From assembly GCA_052388455.1 (NCBI GenBank), contig JBQTIA010000007.1, positions 62,001 to 126,000 on the forward strand: a DNA stretch of 64,000 nucleotides, in the 5' to 3' direction. Source of the stretch: CAZSNH01 sp052388455. Its GTDB lineage: Bacteria > Pseudomonadota > Alphaproteobacteria > Rhizobiales > Hyphomicrobiaceae. The translations under genes were made by a program, and so were the position numbers. The first letter of the stretch is position 1. Each line of letters begins with the position of its first letter. The notes under the pieces were generated by a model. That model had not been told where the DNA came from and searched no databases. It worked only from the letters and a program-made list of their open reading frames with translations. Shown piece by piece: positions 57,520 to 64,000 of the stretch.

Positions 57520-58289
57520 AGCCGAAAGGTGACCGAGGCGGAGCGTGCAGCGTGCCCATCGAGGACAAGGACGATGATCCCGCCGTCGCTCGAGGCGCGC
57601 TGTTCGAAGCGGCTCGGCCGCCGCTGCATGCTGGCCACCGCCAGCGGCTGAGGGAACGCTTCGAGAGGGGCGGGCCCGATGCGATGCCCGACTACGAGCT
57701 GCTCGAAATGGTTCTGTTCCGTGCCCTGCCGCGCCAGGACACCAAGGACCTCGCCAAGCGCCTCCTCGCTCGCTTCGGAACGTTCGTCGAAGTGATCAAC
57801 GCCACACCCGCCCAGTTGAAGGACGTGAAGGGAGCCGGCGAACGCGTGGTCACGGAGCTGAAGCTGATCCGCGCCGCTGCCGTCCGGCTGCTCAAGACCG
57901 AAGTCGCCGAGAAACCTGCCCTCTCCTCCTGGAACGACGTGCTCGGCTACCTGCGGGCCGCGCAGGCGTTCGAGGCGCGCGAGATGTTCCGCATTCTTTT
58001 CCTCGACAAGAAGAACCGGCTGATCGCCGACGAAGTGCAGGGACACGGCACCGTCGACCACACGCCAGTCTACATCCGCGAGGTGGTGAAGCGGGCGCTG
58101 GACCTTTCCGCCTCGGCCATCATACTCGTGCACAATCATCCCTCCGGCGATCTGACGCCGTCGCGTGCCGACATCGACCTGACGCGGCAGATCGTGGACG
58201 CAGCCAAGCCTCTCGGCATCGTGGTGCATGACCACGTCATCGTCGGGCGCGCCGGACACTCGAGCTTCCGCGCCCTGCGCCTGATCTGA
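57516..58289 (+). CDS. radC: RadC-family JAMM protein
   Basis: A 257-residue RadC/MPN+ protein. The N-terminal part holds a helix-hairpin-helix-like element (LKDVKGAGERVVTELKLIRA). The C-terminal JAMM metal site is SAIILVHNHPSGDLTPSRAD, the zinc-metalloprotease-like motif H-x-H-x7-S-x2-D. Despite the name, RadC's role in DNA repair is disputed. The TTG at 57516 overlaps the map stop; a GTG at 57552 is an alternative start nearer the conserved region. Confidence 0.93.
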   Translation: MKPKGDRGGACSVPIEDKDDDPAVARGALFEAARPPLHAGHRQRLRERFERGGPDAMPDYELLEMVLFRALPRQDTKDLAKRLLARFGTFVEVINATPAQLKDVKGAGERVVTELKLIRAAAVRLLKTEVAEKPALSSWNDVLGYLRAAQAFEAREMFRILFLDKKNRLIADEVQGHGTVDHTPVYIREVVKRALDLSASAIILVHNHPSGDLTPSRADIDLTRQIVDAAKPLGIVVHDHVIVGRAGHSSFRALRLI

Positions 58290-58298
58290 GCCGGACCC

Positions 58299-59204
58299 AT
58301 GACCCTTCGCAGCACGCGCGACACCGAGATCAATCTTGCCGCCCTTTCCGCCGCCGCGCCGGCACGCGCCGGCGATCTCGCCTTCCGTCGCTTCTGCACC
58401 CCGCGCCTCTCGGAGCGGCGCAGCGCCGATCACGACCTTCTGACCGAGCGGGCGCGCCATCATCTGCGGAATGCCCGCTGGGTACGCGTGCCGACGAGCC
58501 GCGGCGAGATGCAGAGTTATATTCTGGAGCCCGATACGTCGCCGCGCGGAGAGACCGTGATGGTGGTGCACGGCTGGACCAGCGAATCGTCTTTCATGAC
58601 GGTGTTCGCGGAACCGATCCGGCGGGCCGGCTACCGTGTGCTGCTCGTCGATCAGCCGGCGCATGGCAAGAGCGACGGCGAGGTTGCGAGCCTCATCGAC
58701 TGCGCGCAGGCCCTGCTCGAAGTCGCCGAGGCCCTGGGCCCCGTCCGCCACGTCGTCGCCCACTCGATGGGTTGCCTGGCAGCCCTTCTGGTCGGCGAAG
58801 GCGGTCCACCGATGCCGCGTCGGATTGCTTTCGACCGCTACGTGCTCGTCGCCTGTCCCAACCGCTTCGGCGAGGTGACGGCGGAGTTTGGGGACAGCCT
58901 CGGCCTTTCAGCGGAGGCCCAGCGCATCTACGAGCGACGGCTCGAACGTATCGCGCATCGCACGATTGCCAGCTTCACCGGAGCGAACCTGCTCGCCGCC
59001 ACCGGGTGCCCGACCTTGCTGCTGCATGCCCGCGACGACGAAGAGGTGGCCTTCTCGTGCGCGGAGCAGATCGTCGACCAGTGTCCTGCCGCGCAGTTGC
59101 AGCCTTTCGACGGCCTCGGCCACCGCATGATCCTCTACGCCACGCCAGCCGCCCGGGCGGCGGTGGCGTTTCTCAACCGGAAATCAGACGGGGCCAAAGA
59201 TTGA
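58299..59204 (+). CDS. Alpha/beta hydrolase
   Basis: A 301-residue soluble alpha/beta hydrolase. The oxyanion strand is VMVVHGWTSESSFM, followed by LLVDQPAHGKSDGE. The nucleophile elbow reads VAHSMGCLAALLV (G-x-S-x-G variant HSMGC), the acidic residue is in LLLHARDDEEV and the catalytic His in FDGLGHRMIL. The nucleophile elbow has His-Ser-Met-Gly, as in many esterases. It begins 9 bases after radC on the same strand. The substrate is unknown. Confidence 0.9.
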   Translation: MTLRSTRDTEINLAALSAAAPARAGDLAFRRFCTPRLSERRSADHDLLTERARHHLRNARWVRVPTSRGEMQSYILEPDTSPRGETVMVVHGWTSESSFMTVFAEPIRRAGYRVLLVDQPAHGKSDGEVASLIDCAQALLEVAEALGPVRHVVAHSMGCLAALLVGEGGPPMPRRIAFDRYVLVACPNRFGEVTAEFGDSLGLSAEAQRIYERRLERIAHRTIASFTGANLLAATGCPTLLLHARDDEEVAFSCAEQIVDQCPAAQLQPFDGLGHRMILYATPAARAAVAFLNRKSDGAKD

Positions 59205-59214
59205 CCGCGGCGGG

Positions 59215-60186
59215 TCAGCAGCAACCGCCGCCATCGTAATGATAGGTGGAGTCCGAGACGTAGATATCATCCCGGCCTAAGGCCATCAGCGCCTTCGCCG
59301 TCTTGTCGCAGACCGCCAGCGGCTGGTTGACAGCCAGCGTATGGCCCTTGCGGTCGTCGAAGAGTTCCTGGTCGCCGTAGTAGATCGCCGTGCGCCCGGT
59401 GAACACGCAAGGGCCATCGGCGGGCATCGGATCCTTGATGGCGGCGATCTCGACGCTTTCGATGGGGATCAGACGATCGACATCGTAATGGCGCGGGGAG
59501 AGCAGCCGATAGGGCCGCTTGGCGCGGATTTCGATGGTGCCGAAGCCGAGGTCGGTCAGCCGCTTGATGTAGTCGGCGACGGGGATGGCGCCGGTGAGGC
59601 ACATGGCCCGCAACCGCTCGTCGCGCCGCACGTTGTACGGCATCTCGACGTCGCACACGGGGTCCGAAAGGACGAGCTTGCCGCGCGGTTTCAGCACCCG
59701 ATACATTTCGGACAGCGCCCGCTTCAGATCGTCGTCGTGGAAAATGTTGAACAGGCAGTTCTGCGCCGCGATGTCGACGGTAGCGCTCTCGATCGGCAGA
59801 TTGAGCGCATCGCCCTTGCGCAGCTCGACGAAATCGCGCTTGAACCAGTCGTTCTGCCGCTCGGCGTCCTCGAGATTCTGATTGCAGACAGCAATCATTT
59901 CATCGACCACGTCGAGGCCGATGACGCCGCCCTTGCGGCGGCTGAAATAGGAGAACTGCAGCACCTCCATGCCGCCGCCCACGCCGACGTAGAGCACCGT
60001 CGGAGAGTTGACGAGGTCGCGCGGGTTCACCGTCGAACCGCAGCCGTAGTTCATTTCCAGCATCCGCTTCGGAATGACGAGGCCGGGAAGCTGCCAGATC
60101 GGCGTCGTCGTGCAGCACAGTCCCTGCTGCGGATTGAGCGCCGCCTCCGCGTACACATCACGCGTGACGATATGGTTGAGCTGCAT
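59215..60186 (-). CDS. arsM: ArsM-type (arsenosugar branch) SAM methyltransferase
   Basis: A 323-residue methyltransferase resembling the arsenite methyltransferase of arsenosugar biosynthesis. The N-terminal GLCCTTTPIWQLPGLVIPKR and YGCGSTVNP supply the conserved cysteines. The SAM motif is VLYVGVGGGMEVLQFSYF, with GLDVVDEMIAVC, and DIAAQNCLFNIFHDDDLKRA follows. The C-terminus ends GGGCC, a possible As-binding pair. No arsR, arsC or partner radical-SAM gene is nearby. It is convergent with the hydrolase gene, 10 bases apart. Confidence 0.83.
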   Translation of the reverse strand: MQLNHIVTRDVYAEAALNPQQGLCCTTTPIWQLPGLVIPKRMLEMNYGCGSTVNPRDLVNSPTVLYVGVGGGMEVLQFSYFSRRKGGVIGLDVVDEMIAVCNQNLEDAERQNDWFKRDFVELRKGDALNLPIESATVDIAAQNCLFNIFHDDDLKRALSEMYRVLKPRGKLVLSDPVCDVEMPYNVRRDERLRAMCLTGAIPVADYIKRLTDLGFGTIEIRAKRPYRLLSPRHYDVDRLIPIESVEIAAIKDPMPADGPCVFTGRTAIYYGDQELFDDRKGHTLAVNQPLAVCDKTAKALMALGRDDIYVSDSTYHYDGGGCC

Positions 60187-60530
60187 GGATCAAACCCCGG
60201 CGTTGCTGAGAAGCAGATTGGACTGAAGCCCGATCATAGCGGCGATCGGAATCATGATCACCCTGGAAAGCTGAACGTTACCGACGGCCGCGTGCCGGTC
60301 CGGTCGGACTCCGCGCTGAAGCCGGACTTCGACCGGGTTATTGCGCCGGTCCCCGGCCCGCATGCTTCTCGTGACGGCCCGTCCTGCAACTACGCCGAGC
60401 CGTCGACACAGTTTCGGTCGCCATTCACAGCCGGCGCGGCGAAGTGTCTTTTTCCGTCAATGAGCCTTTCCTTGAACACACGGCCGTGGTGCGGATACTC
60501 GGAAAAGACGTGAAAAATCAGGGGTCTTCC
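60187..60530. other. Gene-free divergent region
   Basis: A 344-base gap between the divergent ArsM-type gene and the phosphoethanolamine-transferase-like gene. It must hold both promoters, but no strong -35/-10 pair, palindrome or terminator is evident. An open frame from a GTG at 60444 joins the downstream gene but carries no recognisable extra domain. Confidence 0.5.
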
Positions 60531-62261
60531 GTGACGTACACTGACGATGCGACTCGCCGCCCGGTCGGGCTGGCGATTCTTTCGACCGTCGCCTTCGCGG
60601 CTATCACGGGCCTGCTGTTTCTCATTCCGGACCTGGTCGCGTCCCGCCTGACCGATGCCATCCTTCCGCTATCGAAGACGACTCCTGCCATCATTCTCAC
60701 AGTTGCGGCACTGCTGATGACGTGCGCGGGCTCGAGGCCGATGCGCATGGGTCTGATCGCTTTTTTCGGCTTCAATCAGATCTTCTGGCTCGGATGCCTC
60801 GCCTACTTCGGCCAGATCATGACTCCCGACCAGTTTCTGCTGGCCCCGCACGAAGCGCCCGACATTATTGGCGGCATCGTCGCCGAGCTTCCGACCTTGC
60901 TCGCGAGCACCGCTCTCGTCGTTGCGAGCACCGTACCGCTCGTTCTGCTGCACTGGCCGATCCGCCCGCACGGGTGGGCGAGCCCCTGGCGTCATGCCCT
61001 GGTCACCGCCATCGCGCCGCTGGCCGTCGCCGGCCTCGGCATCTACTGGTTCAGCCACCACAAGTTCTCCACCGCCTATCCCGGCCCGTGGACGCCCTCC
61101 ATCATCGGCCCCTACCAGTCCTCCGTCGGCGCGCTGCGCATCGCCTGGACCTCCGTGACCGCCGGAGCCGATCTCGGCATCCGCGATCAGGTCGTCGAGA
61201 CGCTCACGCTGCCGGACGAGCCGGTGACGGTGGTCGTGATCATGGGCGAAAGCATTTCGGGCCGGCGGCTCGGAGTCCTCGGCTATGGCAAGGATACCAC
61301 TCCCGAACTCTCGGCGTGGGCCACTTCGCCTCCGCCCGGGTTCAGCCTCGATCGCAAGCTCGGCTTCTCGGGCGGAGTCGCGACGTTCGCCAGCGTGCCG
61401 TCCTTCCTCCGGATGTCCTATTGGCCGATGCAGGCCGACAGGCGCGGACTGAACCTCTTCGAGCTCGCCAACCGCCAGGGCTTCAAGAGCTGGTACTACT
61501 CGGCACAGGCGCCCGTGTTCCTCAATCTGGCCGGAGGAGCACCCAAGGCCGAGGCCATCGTCACCGTCGAACAGCTCCAGCGGAGGTTTGGCTCCAACAA
61601 CGACGAGGGGCTCGTGAAGCTCGTCAGCGAGCTGTCCGACGCACCACAACGCCGGTTTGTTTTCCTGCATCAGCGCGTCAATCATTCCGACTACATTCAA
61701 CACTGCGCCCATGTCGTCCCGTCGATCGATCTCGAACCGGTGCCTGTAGAGGCGCCGCGCGCCGTGCGCACGCCGATCGCCTACGACAACGGATTGCGTT
61801 GCTATGACCGCAACGTCGCGGCGATCACGCGCGCGTTTCTGTCGTCGAAGGGCGCCGTCCATATCTTCATCACCGCCGACCACGCCGAGCTGATGGGCGA
61901 AAAGGGGAAGTGGGGGCACTCGATGGCCGACCTCGAAGCGGCGACCGTCCCCTACATGTTGCTCACCAACCGGCCGGACAGCCCGGTCGCCAAGCGGTTC
62001 CGCGCGATCGAGGTGCCGACCACGTATCGCTTCGCGCAGGTCGTCGCCGAGGCGCTCGGTCATTCCGTGACGACGCCAGGTATCAGCGACGACACGTTCT
62101 TCCTGAACACGACGATGCCGTTCGCACAGGCCGGCTACATGCGGGTCGACCGGATCGAACCGCATGTCTTCCGTGTCCGCACCTACACCAGCAACGGCCA
62201 GATGCGGTCCGACATCCGGCACGAGGGCCCGCTGACGACCGTGCCGGCCGCAACGCAGTAG
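60531..62261 (+). CDS. Phosphoethanolamine-transferase-like sulfatase-fold membrane enzyme
   Basis: A 576-residue protein with four to five N-terminal membrane helices (VGLAILSTVAFAAITGLLFL; AIILTVAALLMTCAG; ALVVASTVPLVLLHWPIRPH and others). A periplasmic alkaline-phosphatase-superfamily domain follows. Catalytic motifs are VVVIMGESISGRRLGVLGYG (metal Glu; the usual nucleophile Thr/Ser sits in this loop), FLHQRVNHSDYIQHC and IFITADHAELMGEKGKWGHS (metal Asp-His). The family transfers phosphoethanolamine or phosphoglycerol to lipid A or glucans. The GTG at 60531 has an AGGGG site; an upstream GTG (60444) adds 29 residues. Confidence 0.87.
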   Translation: MTYTDDATRRPVGLAILSTVAFAAITGLLFLIPDLVASRLTDAILPLSKTTPAIILTVAALLMTCAGSRPMRMGLIAFFGFNQIFWLGCLAYFGQIMTPDQFLLAPHEAPDIIGGIVAELPTLLASTALVVASTVPLVLLHWPIRPHGWASPWRHALVTAIAPLAVAGLGIYWFSHHKFSTAYPGPWTPSIIGPYQSSVGALRIAWTSVTAGADLGIRDQVVETLTLPDEPVTVVVIMGESISGRRLGVLGYGKDTTPELSAWATSPPPGFSLDRKLGFSGGVATFASVPSFLRMSYWPMQADRRGLNLFELANRQGFKSWYYSAQAPVFLNLAGGAPKAEAIVTVEQLQRRFGSNNDEGLVKLVSELSDAPQRRFVFLHQRVNHSDYIQHCAHVVPSIDLEPVPVEAPRAVRTPIAYDNGLRCYDRNVAAITRAFLSSKGAVHIFITADHAELMGEKGKWGHSMADLEAATVPYMLLTNRPDSPVAKRFRAIEVPTTYRFAQVVAEALGHSVTTPGISDDTFFLNTTMPFAQAGYMRVDRIEPHVFRVRTYTSNGQMRSDIRHEGPLTTVPAATQ

Positions 62262-62301
62262 GACGCTTCATCCCGGCCGCGGACCATGCTATTTTTCGCG
62301 G

Positions 62302-62856
62302 ATGAACGCGCCGTTCCTGAAGCACATGACCGCCGACGAGTTCGTGGCCTGGGCCGCGAGGCAGGACCTCGGCCGCTTTGAACTGATTGACGGGCTGGTG
62401 GTCGAAATGAACGCCGAACGATCTATCCATGCCCGTGTCAAGCGCCGCGCCGCCAATGCACTCGATGCAGCACTTCTTCGATCTGGCCTAGTCGGTGAAG
62501 TCTTCGGCGATGGCATGGCGGTCCGGATTTCGGATCGCATCGTGCACGAGCCGGATGCCCTCGTGCGCCTCGGTCCGCCGCTCGACGACGACGCGACGGT
62601 CGTCACCGACCCGGTTGTCGTGGTCGAAGTCTTGAGCCCCAGCACGGGGCCGGTCGACACCAACGCCAAGCTGATCAACTATTTCAGTCTGCCGAGTGTC
62701 GAGCATTACCTCGTTGTCAACACCAGCAAGCGTCTGATCCAGTATTTCCGGCGCGATGCCTCCGGCTCGACGATCATGACCATCGTCAGCGAAGGTGAGC
62801 TTTACCTCGATCCGCCGGGCCTCAAAATGAAAATCGAAGAGGTCTTCTCGGCCTGA
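62302..62856 (+). CDS. Uma2-family (DUF820) putative restriction-like endonuclease
   Basis: A 184-residue PD-(D/E)XK-fold protein of the Uma2/DUF820 family. The start MTADEFVAWAARQDLGRFEL is typical, and the core PDALVRLGPP and DPVVVVEVLSPSTGPVDTNA contain the acidic ... E-V-L-S-P-S nuclease signature. AKLINYFSLPSVEHYLVV follows. The biological role of the family is unclear; many members are dispersed single genes. It is convergent with the next gene, 15 bases apart. Confidence 0.9.
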   Translation: MNAPFLKHMTADEFVAWAARQDLGRFELIDGLVVEMNAERSIHARVKRRAANALDAALLRSGLVGEVFGDGMAVRISDRIVHEPDALVRLGPPLDDDATVVTDPVVVVEVLSPSTGPVDTNAKLINYFSLPSVEHYLVVNTSKRLIQYFRRDASGSTIMTIVSEGELYLDPPGLKMKIEEVFSA

Positions 62857-62871
62857 CGCCCTTCGCCGGTT

Positions 62872-63429
62872 TCACTCTGGCGACGAACCTTGCGCCCTTG
62901 GATCGTCCGGCTCGACGACGATGAAATCCCGCACGGGTCCGGCGGCCGGCCGCGTTTCGACCGCTACAATGACCTGATCGTCGCGGACCATGCCGAGGTC
63001 CTTCTCCCTGCCGGGCATGACGATGACCGCACGCTGCCCCGTCCACACGATCACGTACCCACCATCGCGCCCGGCATTTGCCGCCCAGCCGCGGATGGTC
63101 GAGATGAAGGGCTCCCGCCGCCAGACGTCGGGCAGTCCGGGATCGGCGTGGATGGCAACGCGATTGGCCCGTTCCTCGAAATTGATGAGAAACTTGGCCT
63201 TAGACGGTTTCCACCGCTCGTCGAGATGCGGGATGCGGAGGTAGCCGCAGTGAAACCCTCGGCAGGGCTCGGGCCGTTGCTCGTAGATTTTGCAGCCGCG
63301 TGACTTGTCGCAGTGTACGCACCACGTCCCGCGCGGCTTTTCGATAATGTCGATTTCCAGCAGCTTGCAGCACAGCGTACAACCATCGCAGGTACGTCCC
63401 GGGACCAGATCAGATGTGGCAACGGTCAT
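62872..63429 (-). CDS. YkgJ-like cysteine-cluster protein
   Basis: A 185-residue protein with a zinc/iron-chelating cysteine cluster near the N-terminus: CDGCTLCCKLLEIDI, then CVHCDKSRGCKIYEQRPEPC and RGFHC. The C-x2-C-x2-CC core followed by GCxIYxxRPxxCRxF is the YkgJ family pattern. The C-terminal half is beta-rich (GGYVIVWTGQRAVIVMPGRE) and unassigned. The function is unknown. The ATG at 63427-63429 is used. The 139 bases to dcd contain one 8-bp hairpin without a T-tract. Confidence 0.85.
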   Translation of the reverse strand: MTVATSDLVPGRTCDGCTLCCKLLEIDIIEKPRGTWCVHCDKSRGCKIYEQRPEPCRGFHCGYLRIPHLDERWKPSKAKFLINFEERANRVAIHADPGLPDVWRREPFISTIRGWAANAGRDGGYVIVWTGQRAVIVMPGREKDLGMVRDDQVIVAVETRPAAGPVRDFIVVEPDDPRAQGSSPE

Positions 63430-63568
63430 GGCGTGTCCCGAACAGCAGGGTGTCAGACCCGGAGGGCTTGATACTGTCGAGCGGAAGTTCCGCTTTCCGC
63501 TCTACAGCATCAGCGCGCGGAGCTGGTGGGGCGGCCGCGCGACAGAAAAAGCAACCACCAGGCGAGCG

Positions 63569-64000
63569 TTACTTGAAATGCTTACTGAGCTTCAAGCCCT
63601 GGGCCTGATAGTTGGAGCCGAGGTCGCGTCCGTAAAGCATTTCCGGCACCTCGACCATGCGCTCGTAGACGAGGCGGCCGATGATCTGCCCGTGCTCCAG
63701 GATGAACGGCACCTTGTGTGAGCGCACCTCCAGCACCACGCGCGAGCCGTGCCCGCCGGCCGCAGCATGTCCGAACCCCGGGTCCATGAACCCGGCGTAG
63801 TGGACGCGGAACTCGCCGACCAGCGGATTGAACGGCATCATTTCGGCGGCGTGCGTCGGCGGGATGTGCACGGCCTCCTTCGACGCCAGGATATAGAACT
63901 GGTCGGGGTCGAGGATCAGCCGCTTGGCGCCCCTGACGTGGATCGGCTCCCAGTAGTCCGCGACGGCGCACGAGCCGGGAGCATCGACATCGACGACGCC
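63569..64000 (-). CDS. dcd: 2'-deoxycytidine 5'-triphosphate deaminase, 3' part (cut by window end)
   Basis: The last 143 codons of a long-form dCTP deaminase; the 5' end lies beyond the window. The frame runs open to position 64000. It contains VADYWEPIHVRGAKRLILDP, YILASKEAVHIPPTHAAEM and FNPLVGEFRVHYAGFMDPGF with AAGGHGSRVVLEVRSHKVPF, the core of the deaminase fold, and ends near SNYQAQGLKLSKHFK. It converts dCTP to dUTP for thymidylate supply. Confidence 0.92.
   Translation of the reverse strand, partial: GVVDVDAPGSCAVADYWEPIHVRGAKRLILDPDQFYILASKEAVHIPPTHAAEMMPFNPLVGEFRVHYAGFMDPGFGHAAAGGHGSRVVLEVRSHKVPFILEHGQIIGRLVYERMVEVPEMLYGRDLGSNYQAQGLKLSKHFK

Noticed and set aside
63479..63502. 8-bp hairpin GAGCGGAA/TTCCGCTC downstream of dcd
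   Set aside because: No T-tract on either strand and 67 bases from the dcd stop, so I do not call it a terminator.

Overview
The window reads as chromosomal DNA of a high-GC alphaproteobacterium, most likely of the order Hyphomicrobiales (Rhizobiales). The evidence is conserved housekeeping synteny: a TIGR02300-type acidic protein, tRNA-Ala(GGC), a class II aroA, cmk and rpsA, then sppA, ihfB, lapA, trpF and trpB. No phage, IS element or CRISPR array was seen. The genus cannot be fixed from the sequence alone.

Layout. 0.2-1.8 kb: a LysR regulator and a DUF433/DUF5615 toxin-antitoxin pair whose toxin gene carries a premature amber codon. 1.9-2.04 kb: a candidate small RNA with its own promoter and a strong intrinsic terminator. 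2.1-4.1 kb: leuC and a small membrane-anchored protein. 4.2-7.7 kb (minus strand): a compact operon of GT21-like glycosyltransferase, cytochrome P450 and SAM methyltransferase. 7.9-25.3 kb: a hydrogenase island. 25.4-28.3 kb (minus): a TetR / Old Yellow Enzyme / quinone-reductase-like operon with operator-like palindromes. 28.4-33.9 kb (minus): a secreted coiled-coil protein, an SDR epimerase-like protein, QueG, GtrA and a UDP-galactopyranose-mutase-like flavoprotein. 34.1-37.8 kb: two tandem paralogous GT-C membrane proteins. 37.9-41.6 kb: a GMC oxidoreductase and an ABC-F ATPase. 41.7-54.97 kb: the housekeeping block, interrupted by a PHB depolymerase, a lipoprotein, a VapC remnant and an OpgC-like gene. 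55-64 kb: an unusual repeat-bearing OmpA-type protein, map, radC, a hydrolase, an ArsM-type methyltransferase, a phosphoethanolamine-transferase-like protein, a Uma2 protein, a YkgJ-like cysteine-cluster protein and the 3' part of dcd, cut by the window end.

The main system is a nearly unbroken 19-gene colinear locus (9896-25293) for a group 1h (actinobacterial-type, high-affinity, O2-insensitive) [NiFe]-hydrogenase. hhyS and hhyL make the enzyme. A HyaD-type protease and HypF, C, D, E, A and B mature it, and HupE probably brings in nickel. Between the catalytic and hyp modules lie twin Cys4 mini-proteins, a TPR protein, two tiny membrane proteins, a NifU-Rieske fusion and an NHL protein. These are good candidates for electron exit and membrane attachment. 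A textbook sigma-54 promoter precedes hhyS. An NtrC/HoxA-type activator with a fully degenerate receiver domain sits just upstream, which suggests sigma-54 control that does not depend on phosphorylation. The small subunit shows only three canonical Cys ligands per FeS cluster, recalling mycobacterial Huc. The locus also contains a very stable hairpin after hhyL and an intrinsic-terminator-like element mid-operon, which could set a stepped expression ratio.

Several less-described elements deserve follow-up: the STT3-like GT-C pair beside GtrA and a mutase-like flavoprotein, the GT21-P450-methyltransferase operon, the WP[IV]A-type repeats in the OmpA protein, and the palindrome spanning the trpF stop codon. 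All assignments come from reading motifs by eye; no database search was run.
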